38,883 nt of DNA, from NCBI GenBank assembly GCA_016930295.1, contig JAFGHE010000286.1, positions 1-38,883 on the forward strand, written 5' to 3'. The translations under genes and the position numbers were made by a program. Positions 9,401-15,202 of this stretch are shown here, piece by piece. The first letter of the stretch is position 1; each line of letters starts with the position of its first letter. The DNA is from Sedimentisphaerales bacterium (GTDB lineage: Bacteria > Planctomycetota > Phycisphaerae > Sedimentisphaerales > SM23-30). The notes under the pieces were generated by a model that did not search any database, was not told the origin of the DNA, and saw only the letters and a list, made by a program, of their open reading frames with translations.

Positions 9401-9547
9401 GGTGTTGATAGAACACCCGCGCGCCGACCAGCCGGTGGTGCCACTTTCAAAACCGGGATTTTCCAGCACATTAGCGCTGCCATACACCGGCATCCCTGAA
9501 TAAATAACCACCAGTGATAAACACACCCAGATAGATTTGCCCATCAT
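6500..9547 (-). CDS. Secreted multidomain GH30 glycosidase (CBM-GH30-Fn3-Fn3-MAM-dockerin-like)
   Basis: A 1015-residue exported enzyme, probably active on xylan or a related plant polysaccharide. After a signal peptide (about 1-25) comes a CBM4/9/22-like jelly-roll module (about 28-170, opening ENPGFESG). The GH30 domain spans about 178-600, with the acid/base Glu325 in IQNEPDY and the nucleophile Glu433 in FQTEYEAS. Two very similar Fn3 modules follow (about 606-790, each with AGYN-YRSTTSGS), then a MAM-like beta-sandwich (about 793-960, containing YEDFESGFGDW), then a dockerin-like pair of calcium loops (GDFTGDNIVD and DLNGDCVINL). The start at 9547 has AGAGGAGA just upstream. The gene is monocistronic, with a promoter and a long leader that are shared with the second GH30 gene at 18571-20964. 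No cohesin gene is seen here, so the C-terminal module may anchor by another route. Confidence 0.88.
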   Translation of the reverse strand: MMGKSIWVCLSLVVIYSGMPVYGSANVLENPGFESGTTGWSARGCSINTVTWPVAGGSYSGRAFDRNAGTQGIQQDMMGKMVIGENYQISGWVRTVNAASDKIDIAIEITDSSGTDYYTIDSVPAVNSKWTKFSGNYTLRVDGALTELLLYFDGPDAGVNFCVDNVVVYGPETGTSNPDAVCQINVNTRYQVIEGFGAAGAWYENFLTAHPLKETLYNILFKELGLDIYRLRNVYDQGNPGYLSRSAEIIAAGEAALGRPLKIMISCWSPPVYLKSNDSLNGGTLKKDTSGQYMYDELAEWWADSLEVWSGTYGVQADYINIQNEPDYETDWDSCRYSGRQSYWWPGYNQAFEAVWQELNSRMGSGMPKMLAAEATGLLSSYTYLDNITNYSHVYGYSHHLYNINSGQNPDDYISYMTSFASEYGDRPIFQTEYEASTGSWPDALNLALLLHNSLTVEGVSGYLYWDLFWGESGGLVTLPSMGSSDYIINSDYYGFKHYSAFIHSGWQRVYASENASDLRMSAYISPDNQDLTVVLINTSPDTSIDADISYTGFSNADAEFYRTNQSNNCVKVGSYNEISQLTIQPRMIITLALSETVHDTTPPPAPTALEATAGETYIFLDWNDTGGDLAGYNLYRSTTSGSDYNKLNGSLLSSSYYNDTSTESGVTYYYVVTMVDNSSYESGYSNEAGATSTNSSPPAAPTGLTATPVEEIILLDWNSNLESDLAGYNVYRSTTSGSGYTQINTSLVSNSIYNDIAPLTNGITYYYVVTAVDEELNESGYSNEDSASAIFPMHYEDFESGFGDWVNMTGIDSHDWTRNSGDTSSAYTGPDNGALSSTWYVYLECSSEDGGAFNPGDTAILESPEIEEAMDRVMMFYYHMYGDDIGTLSVDVHDGAWHYGIWSRSGQQHVSSTAPYTRAIVDLSAYSGPIRIRFRAVAAGSYRGDMAIDNIEIAGIPPQALYGDFTGDNIVDMNDLPAFLGYWLASDCGEIDLNGDCVINLHEYSEFAKNWLLD

Positions 9548-9600
9548 CTTTGTCTCCTCTGAGAATATTTAAGGTATTGTTGTTGCGTTATTCGTAATAT

Positions 9601-9757
9601 AAAGGTGAGAATAAGAAGATTTATAGGGCTGGTTCGGAGTTTGCACCCCCGGATGGAGTAAAACCTTCTCCGGTTCTCATTCCCCTCTATGAAATTTATC
9701 TAAACCATTATTAAATAACGGTTTATATGAGCCACTCCTAAGCCTGACACTCCTTGA
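9601..9757 (-). ncRNA. Conserved structured 5' leader of the first GH30 gene (copy 1)
   Basis: This 5' untranslated stretch shares ordered blocks with 21181-21338: AAAGGTGAGAATAAGAAGA (9601-9619), CTCATTCCCCTCT (9676-9688), a 25-nt inverted repeat (9701-9725), TCCTAAGCCTG (9736-9746) and CTCCTTGA (9750-9757), all written on the + strand. On the transcribed strand the hairpin arms are TAAACCGTTA and TAATGGTTTA around a 5-nt loop. Compared with copy 2, one A-U pair becomes G-C and one G-U pair becomes A-U, so pairing is kept as RNA. I do not recognise a known riboswitch class. Confidence 0.5.
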
Positions 9758-9758
9758 C

Positions 9759-9772
9759 AGTAATCGTTTACT
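9759..9772 (-). promoter_or_regulatory. LacI-type operator candidate just downstream of the GH30 promoter (copy 1)
   Basis: AGTAATCGTTTACT is a palindrome with 5-nt arms AGTAA/TTACT, resembling LacI/CcpA-family operators that have a central CG. It sits about 12 nt past the -10 box, where a bound repressor would block transcription. The LacI-family gene at 21648-22676 is a candidate regulator. The equivalent site in the second copy (21352-21365) is less symmetric. Confidence 0.4.
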
Positions 9773-9783
9773 TATAAACATTA

Positions 9784-9813
9784 TTTTAACACAACTAACA
9801 ATTATTTGTCAAG
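9784..9813 (-). promoter_or_regulatory. Sigma-70-type promoter of the first GH30 gene
   Basis: On the - strand, TTGACA (9808-9813) and TAAAAT (9784-9789) are separated by 18 nt. The homologous positions upstream of the second GH30 gene also form a good promoter, which supports the call. The transcript would carry a leader of about 230 nt. Confidence 0.6.
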
Positions 9814-9827
9814 TTATAAATAGATGC

Positions 9828-9912
9828 CAGCGTCAAAAGTGGATATTGGCATTTAAAATCGTTGTTTTTAATCTAGAAACAACCTTTCGAAATACTTTTG
9901 ACGCTAGCGTCA
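9828..9912. repeat. Dispersed inverted-repeat element, copy A
   Basis: The ends GCGTCAAAAGT (9831-9841) and ACTTTTGACGC (9895-9905) are perfect 11-bp inverted repeats about 53 bp apart. Inside lies a smaller hairpin, GTTGTTT with AAACAAC, around a loop that reads TAATCTAG-like. The right end runs into a perfect 18-bp palindrome (9898-9915). The same architecture recurs at 29574-29655 and, degraded, at 21417-21480. It resembles a MITE or REP-type element; no transposase is linked to it in the window. Confidence 0.6.
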
Positions 9913-9955
9913 AATATACCCCCCAAATTCCCATGCATACTCTCACCTCATACAG

Positions 9956-10029
9956 GTAGTAGGGATAACGCATTGCTTTACATCACCCCTCCCTCCGAAC
10001 TGTGCGTGCGGGTTTCCCGCACACGGCTC
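9956..10029 (-). mobile_element. Group II intron 3' fragment (domain V and probable domain VI)
   Basis: On the - strand, 10029 to 9997 reads as a group II intron domain V: it opens GAGCCGTG, has a distal stem GTGCGG-GAAA-CCGCAC, and closes CACAGTTC. The family consensus closes in ACGGTTC; here one C-A mismatch replaces the usual C-G pair, suggesting decay. It is followed by GGAGGGAGGGG and an imperfect hairpin ending at TTATCCCTAC, as expected of domain VI and the intron 3' end. Its position 29 nt after the hemA stop leaves no room for domains I-IV or a reverse transcriptase, so this is a truncated relic. Confidence 0.65.
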
Positions 10030-10058
10030 TCCGGTTGGTGGATGTCGGCCTGGATTGA

Positions 10059-11321
10059 TTACGTCCGGTCCTGGTGGTGGATGATGCTTTCGATGATGCG
10101 CGTGACTTCGTCGGGTCCGTGGGTTTTGGCCAGGGTGTGGAAGTTATTGATGAGCCGGTGCAGGAGTTTATCCACGATACGGTTCATGGCAGCCTGCATT
10201 TTCTGTTTCTGCAGCGGCGGAATCTCCACCTCGCCGGAGAGAAACTTCTGCAGTTCTCTCTGGCTGAGGTCGTGGAATTTGTCACGGAGTTTTCCGACCA
10301 GGGGACCGATGTCCATGACGCCGAACCAGTCCATGAAACTGGCCACATTGTCGGCAATGATTTCCTGGGCCAGGCCGATATCATCCTGCCGCGCCTTGAT
10401 ATTTTCCCGGATCACATGGGCCAGGTCATCGATGTTGTATAAATAGATACCCTCAAGGTCGTTGACGGCCGGGTCGAAGTTGCGCGGCACGGCAATATCA
10501 ATAATCAGCAGCGACCCGCGACGCCGGCCTTTTAAAAAGGTCTTATCAAATAAATGATCATGGGCATTTGCCGCCGCCACCACAATATCGACCTCCCGCA
10601 GCGCCTCCTGCAATTGGTCCCAGTCGGCCGCGGAGATATTATACCGGCGGGCCATATGCTCCGCCCGCTTGAGCGTACGGTTATAAACCGTAATCGTATG
10701 GCAGCCGATATCACTCAGATGCTGGATCAGCAGTTCCGCTGTCTCACCGGCCCCGACCACCGCCACCCGGGCCGAGGAAATACTTTCAAATATCTGTTGG
10801 GCCAGTTCTATGGCCACCCCCGCCACACTCACCCGGCGCTGGGTGATACTGGTCATGGTATAGACCTCCTTACTGGAGGCAAAGGCACAGTGGAACAGAC
10901 GGTTCAGAACCTTGCCGCTGGTCCGGGCCGCGACAGCCAGACGATAGCTGTCCTTGACCTGGGCGCTTATCTGTGCCTCACCAATGACCAGACTATCCAG
11001 ACTGGCACTGACCTCCAGCAGATGCCGGACCGCTTCATCATCACGATAGACATATAAGAATTCTTTGAAATCCTTTAATTCCACAGCGCAGTGGTCCGCC
11101 AGGAACTGTGCCAGGGTCTCCGGACCCGGATCGTTCTTGCGCGGCCCGGCCTGATAAAGCTCGGTCCGATTACAGGTGGAAAGCAGGACAAATTCGCCAT
11201 CAGGATACCTTTCCCTGAGCTCAACCAGAACCCGGGTGCTCTGGTCCTGGTTGAAGGCCAGCTTCTCCCGTATCGCTATCGGGGCAGTTTTATGATTGAG
11301 GCCAAGTACATATATCTTCAT
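10059..11321 (-). CDS. hemA: Glutamyl-tRNA reductase
   Basis: Cytoplasmic enzyme that reduces glutamyl-tRNA to glutamate-1-semialdehyde with NADPH, the first committed step of C5 tetrapyrrole synthesis. The 420-residue sequence starts with the typical LGLNHKTAPIAIREKL. It carries the catalytic Cys50 in STCNRTELY, a nucleotide-binding VVGAGETAELL segment near residue 188, and the C-terminal helical dimerisation domain. Its ATG overlaps the stop of the upstream CcsA/HemX-like gene (ATGA), so the two are translationally coupled. A group II intron relic begins 29 nt past its stop codon. Confidence 0.96.
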   Translation of the reverse strand: MKIYVLGLNHKTAPIAIREKLAFNQDQSTRVLVELRERYPDGEFVLLSTCNRTELYQAGPRKNDPGPETLAQFLADHCAVELKDFKEFLYVYRDDEAVRHLLEVSASLDSLVIGEAQISAQVKDSYRLAVAARTSGKVLNRLFHCAFASSKEVYTMTSITQRRVSVAGVAIELAQQIFESISSARVAVVGAGETAELLIQHLSDIGCHTITVYNRTLKRAEHMARRYNISAADWDQLQEALREVDIVVAAANAHDHLFDKTFLKGRRRGSLLIIDIAVPRNFDPAVNDLEGIYLYNIDDLAHVIRENIKARQDDIGLAQEIIADNVASFMDWFGVMDIGPLVGKLRDKFHDLSQRELQKFLSGEVEIPPLQKQKMQAAMNRIVDKLLHRLINNFHTLAKTHGPDEVTRIIESIIHHQDRT

Positions 11322-12214
11322 TTTTGCATTTCAACCGATTGCGTTTTCTTCGGCAGATCAGGCCGGGAAAAATCATGTTTGGTTTTACATAAAATAGTGG
11401 CTCCCACCAGCGAGAAGATTATCCAGATAAAGGCGGCAATCGTGGTCTGGGCGATACGTTTTCCCCTGATCAAACGCAGCCGGCAGGCCAGCAGGACCAG
11501 GGCCAGTATGAGCCAGGTTATAAGGACTCCCAGAATTTTTGAGTCGAAGAGCCATTTAAGTGGTTCGGATTCGAGCGTTTCCTGAGCCCGCCACACTCCC
11601 CAGATACCACTGCCGATCCCGAGAGTGACCAATACAAACGCGGCTCTGAGCGTAAATAAATTGATCCGTTCGAGTTTCTGGATATTAGGGACCACGCCGA
11701 TGACCTTGCACACGTCCTTGTGTTTGAGCCGCCGGCAGCCCAATAGATAAACCACCGCGGTGGCCGTGGCTATCAAAATCATGGCCGCGCCCAGAATCAT
11801 ACACATACCATGCGCAATAGCCCAGGGCAGCGTCGCCAGTTCATGCGGCGGACCGGCCGGGCGAGCGATGGTGCAGGTCAGTAATACCAGAATCAAAATA
11901 ACCCAGGTCATAACCGAACTAAACCATACCTGACGAATAAATAGTCCCAGAATCAGATAGATGATCCCAAAAACAACCGTCAGCATAACCATCGATTCAA
12001 ACAAGTCTGTCAGCGGTATTTTCCTGATGGCCGTGCCTCGTAATATCAGCAGTACAATCTCCAAAACCACGGCCAGGGCTATCAGATGGACCAGGGGAGA
12101 ATGATAGTTCAGCCCTTCCGGCCGTATCTGGAGCAACGCGAACACAGAGGCGGCCAGGTAAAGGACTACTACTCCCATTAAAATGATAAGTTCCGATACT
12201 GGTAAATCAAACAT
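11318..12214 (-). CDS. CcsA/HemX-like cytochrome c assembly membrane protein
   Basis: A 298-residue protein with about eight hydrophobic segments. It resembles the CcsA/CcmC/HemX family of haem-handling membrane proteins, which either assist cytochrome c biogenesis or, as HemX, sit beside hemA. The segment LPWAIAHGMCMILG contains a His in a family-typical position, and the G-x-G-x-WG-like run GIGSGIWGVWRA is the degenerate equivalent of the family's WG-rich motif. It overlaps hemA by 4 nt. In many bacteria this gene precedes hemA, where HemX is thought to tune glutamyl-tRNA reductase levels, so the linkage favours a HemX-like role. The exact role is uncertain. Confidence 0.8.
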   Translation of the reverse strand: MFDLPVSELIILMGVVVLYLAASVFALLQIRPEGLNYHSPLVHLIALAVVLEIVLLILRGTAIRKIPLTDLFESMVMLTVVFGIIYLILGLFIRQVWFSSVMTWVILILVLLTCTIARPAGPPHELATLPWAIAHGMCMILGAAMILIATATAVVYLLGCRRLKHKDVCKVIGVVPNIQKLERINLFTLRAAFVLVTLGIGSGIWGVWRAQETLESEPLKWLFDSKILGVLITWLILALVLLACRLRLIRGKRIAQTTIAAFIWIIFSLVGATILCKTKHDFSRPDLPKKTQSVEMQK

Positions 12215-12500
12215 TATTGATTCCGTTCAGTTTTTAAAAAAAATCTCATCAACCACTCACAAGTGAATTTACATTACATACTACTATATTTTAGACCTAT
12301 CGGGGCACGGAATCAAACAAAAACGACAAATAAGCCTTAACCGGAATCCTGTCAACATCTTATCTTTAACTTTCGTAGTTTTTCCGTTATAATTTTCATT
12401 CAAAAGGGCCTTTCCGTTCGTATAAGCCTAAATGACCACCAATAAAAAGTGCGAAATCGAACTTATCGTTGTCGCCGATAATTCCAATCGTTGTCCAGAA
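12215..12500. other. Intergenic region upstream of the hemX-hemA pair
   Basis: This 286-nt AT-rich gap separates the DUF4139 gene from the hemX-like gene. On the - strand TTGACA (12350-12355) is followed after 17 nt by TATTTG (12327-12332), a modest promoter candidate for the hem pair. A 27-nt stretch at 12435-12461 matches 24122-24148 at about 23 positions. No gene is evident. Confidence 0.4.
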
Positions 12501-13856
12501 TTAGTTGGCCGGCATTTCTTCCTGGCGCTTGCCGTGGTACGTGGTCAGAATGTACTGGAACTGCTTTTTAGAGCGGGCCGGCAGTTCCAGGGTGAACTTG
12601 ACGGTGTCCATGTCCACCTTTTCATACGCTCCATACGCGCCGCTTTCCTTCAGGGTCCAGTAGCTGGTATCAAAGTTGCGTTTGATCTCGACCCTGACCG
12701 GTACCTCGCGCGTATTTTTCACCTCAATCTTAAAGGTGCGAATCTCGTCCCAGCCCCACACATTAAGCTTATAATCGAACCGGTAATTATCCGTACTATA
12801 GTCCATCAGTTTCGCTTCCAGCACCACGTTGGTCACGGCGCCCAGGTTCAGTTCCACATCCTCATCCACCGGGATATATTTAAAAGCGGACTGGCCTTCG
12901 TAGGACAGATGCTTCTCGGCATCAACCGTACGATAGACCTTGAGCATGCCGCCGGGGATGGGGGTCTGACCCAACTCATGTTCGGTATCGTTTTTGAAAC
13001 TAAGAAATCGAACCACGGATTCGCCGAAACGTTCCAGTTCATATTTATAGAGATTGACCACGGGTATCTTATCCGTATCAAACGAGGGCAGACGTTTGGA
13101 CCAGCCGTTAAGAATTGTTTCTGTGCCTTCAATCGTGTAGAGAAAATACTCGCTGAGCCCTTCCTTGGTAATCTCCTTGGGGCGGGCCGGCATAGCCATG
13201 TCCATCGCCTCCATGGCCATCATCCTGCGGCCTTTTCCCCTCATTTCTTTCTCTTCCATAGACACAGCCGCCGGCAAATAGGGGCCGACTTCTCCCGGCC
13301 GACCGTAAGGATACTGGCGCCGGGCCAGTTCGGCAATCTCATCCAGTATATGGACCTTGCCCACAATGAGCCGGGTCTGGGCGTTTTCATAATCTTCGCC
13401 GCTGTTATTGCTGACCCGCACATAGCCCTGCAGTCGCATGGTCTTTTCGTCCGGCGCAAGCGTACCCATATAAAAGGCCCGCCATGAGAGACCGCTGGTA
13501 AAATAGGATATCTCGACCGGCACCTTGCCGCTTACGCCACTCTGGATATTCCACAGGCCCAGTTCCCTCACCCGGGGCGGGAAGGTAAGATCAAAGATAT
13601 CGATCTTATCCGCATTTGATAAGGCCAGCATCTCCAGACTGGTCGGGTCAATCAGCGTATTGGCCCACGAAAACTGGAGCTTATTGAGACCCTGCTTCAA
13701 CGTTAACGCCCGGCTCTCCCGCGCCAGGGTCAGGTCCGCAGAGTTGTAGATGGTCAGTTGTACGGTATCACGCGTGGGTAAGGTCACTAAATCGACTTTA
13801 GCGAAAGTAATGGAACATAATAACAACATAACTAATGGTAATAATAAGCGTCTCAT
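12501..13856 (-). CDS. Exported DUF4139-domain protein (paralogue of the anti-sigma sensor domain)
   Basis: A 451-residue protein with a signal peptide (about 1-19) and no obvious anchor. It is a DUF4139/mucoidy-inhibitor-like beta-rich protein: VTLPTRDTVQLTIYN near the start, DPTSLEM, EISYFTSGLSWRAFYMGTL, GYVRVSNNSGEDYENAQTRL and FLYTIEGTETI. Residues 20-451 align almost end to end with the extracytoplasmic part of the anti-sigma protein encoded at 15203-17050, with about half the residues identical by eye in the best blocks. It contains a Met-rich loop (RRMMAMEAMDMAMP, about residues 220-235). It lies last in a sigma, anti-sigma, DUF4139, DUF4139 series. Biochemical function unknown; an envelope target or ligand-like partner of the anti-sigma factor is an inference. 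Confidence 0.78.
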   Translation of the reverse strand: MRRLLLPLVMLLLCSITFAKVDLVTLPTRDTVQLTIYNSADLTLARESRALTLKQGLNKLQFSWANTLIDPTSLEMLALSNADKIDIFDLTFPPRVRELGLWNIQSGVSGKVPVEISYFTSGLSWRAFYMGTLAPDEKTMRLQGYVRVSNNSGEDYENAQTRLIVGKVHILDEIAELARRQYPYGRPGEVGPYLPAAVSMEEKEMRGKGRRMMAMEAMDMAMPARPKEITKEGLSEYFLYTIEGTETILNGWSKRLPSFDTDKIPVVNLYKYELERFGESVVRFLSFKNDTEHELGQTPIPGGMLKVYRTVDAEKHLSYEGQSAFKYIPVDEDVELNLGAVTNVVLEAKLMDYSTDNYRFDYKLNVWGWDEIRTFKIEVKNTREVPVRVEIKRNFDTSYWTLKESGAYGAYEKVDMDTVKFTLELPARSKKQFQYILTTYHGKRQEEMPAN

Positions 13857-13949
13857 TTCTAATCCTTCCTTATTTATTATTCATTATGTTTATCTTATCT
13901 ACCTGACAATGGATTCCTGCTTCTGCAGAAATGACAGTTTTCCAGAGGG

Positions 13950-15110
13950 TTATGGTCGAATATTAAGGCGATGGTATTGCATTTCCAGGTTTATCGCGGC
14001 CGGTCCGTCGTCGGTCCGGGCCGGTAAGGTAATCTCAAATTTCAGGGTATTGGCATCTTCCTTTTCGTAATCCATATTACAGTCGATCATTTTCCATTCG
14101 CCGGGGATATATTCGATCACGGTCAACACGGCCGGCGAATCCTTGAAGTTTTCAATCTTGGCCGTAATAATCTCGTCCATATCGTAAAGCACCATCTGAT
14201 TTTTAGTATTACGGCGGATGTTGATTTGCGTTTCTCGCATCTTGCGCTGGGTGATGACGATGTCGCGGCTGTCTCCGATATAAAGTTCCGTTTTTTCTCC
14301 TACCGGAACCATGCCGGTCACATCCTCGCCCAGGAAGATGGTGCTTTCGTGGCCATCGTCCTGGAAGATCCGGGCCTTGCCGGACCAGAGCGCGAATTTA
14401 CCCAGGTTGCTCTTCTGGTCGTTGACAATCCGATAACTGACCGGAATGCCGATATTCCGCTCCGGCATCTTTTCCGGATCCCAGGGCAGTTTTCGCGCGT
14501 CAAAGGTCCAGACCTTGGTAATAGGTACTTTGGGTTCCTTCATAAACAGCAGTTGTTTGGTCTCCTCGTGCTGGATACCGCGATCAAAGGCTTCTCCGTA
14601 ATCGATCAGCACCTTGGCCTGCTCGAAATCTTCACCGGAAAAGTTCCGTAAAATCAGAAAACTCTTCAAATCGAGCTGTGTTTCTTTTTTATCAGCCACG
14701 GCCTTATAGGTAATCAGCCGGTCGATATTGCTGAGCAGATAGCTGATCCGTACGGTCTCCTCCCAGGCCTGGGCGGAGCTTATCTGCCAGACCAAAGCCG
14801 CCTCGTTGGGCGGATAGCTGACATTCAAAAGTGTCACCTTTTCGGGATGATCCAGCACCTTCAGCCGGATGGAATCAACATCGATACTGACACCCTTCCA
14901 GGAAAAATCCACCTGGTTCATACCCTGCTGCAGGGTAAGGACCCGCTCCTCTTCGATGAGTGTGGCCTGCGGATTATCCAGCCGGATTATGGTGTCCGCC
15001 CGTTCCGGCAGCGCCACCAGCTTAATCCGCGCCTGCGCTGACGAAGTCCAAACCAGACTCGCCGTCAACAGCCAACCCATCAATTTAAAGTTACTTTTAC
15101 TTGTCATCAT
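13950..15110 (-). CDS. Exported DUF4139-like protein (divergent paralogue)
   Basis: A 386-residue protein with a signal peptide (about 1-28, ending SAQA). It has the same order of blocks as its neighbours (VALPERADTIIRLDN, LTLQQGMNQVDFSW, ISYLLSN, LRNFSGEDFEQAKV) but is far more divergent and lacks the FLYTIEGTETI block. It sits between the anti-sigma gene and the closer paralogue, with about 93 nt on each side and the same orientation, so it probably belongs to one transcription unit. Role unknown. It may be an envelope protein controlled by the sigma factor encoded upstream. Confidence 0.7.
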   Translation of the reverse strand: MMTSKSNFKLMGWLLTASLVWTSSAQARIKLVALPERADTIIRLDNPQATLIEEERVLTLQQGMNQVDFSWKGVSIDVDSIRLKVLDHPEKVTLLNVSYPPNEAALVWQISSAQAWEETVRISYLLSNIDRLITYKAVADKKETQLDLKSFLILRNFSGEDFEQAKVLIDYGEAFDRGIQHEETKQLLFMKEPKVPITKVWTFDARKLPWDPEKMPERNIGIPVSYRIVNDQKSNLGKFALWSGKARIFQDDGHESTIFLGEDVTGMVPVGEKTELYIGDSRDIVITQRKMRETQINIRRNTKNQMVLYDMDEIITAKIENFKDSPAVLTVIEYIPGEWKMIDCNMDYEKEDANTLKFEITLPARTDDGPAAINLEMQYHRLNIRP

Positions 15111-15154
15111 ACATCTCCTTAAAAAATAGTGAGATTCTTAATTTGTTCTTATCA

Positions 15155-15181
15155 GCATGCCCAAGCTTCGTGCAGGCATGC
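15155..15181. other. Hairpin after the anti-sigma gene
   Basis: GCATGCC (15155-15161) and GGCATGC (15175-15181) form a 7-bp stem in the gap between the anti-sigma gene and the next gene. No T-run follows on the transcribed strand, so it looks more like a mRNA-processing or stability hairpin than a terminator. Confidence 0.3.
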
Positions 15182-15202
15182 CACCCTTTATCAAATTACT
15201 GC

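Noticed and set aside
9828-9912. Integron attC site
   Set aside because: The inverted repeats lack the RYYYAAC/GTTRRRY core sites and there is no integron integrase or cassette array.
9898-10446. + strand open frame covering the intron relic and the hemA 3' end
   Set aside because: It is antisense to hemA and to a domain V structure, with no domain of its own.
12432-13487. 351-codon + strand open frame opposite the DUF4139 gene
   Set aside because: Its translation has no domain or signal, while the - strand protein has a signal peptide and paralogues in the same operon.
15155-15181. Sequence resembling a cloning polylinker (SphI/HindIII-like sites)
   Set aside because: GCATGCC, AAGCTT and TGCAGGCATGC occur close together, but the order differs from common vectors and both flanks continue natural coding sequence.
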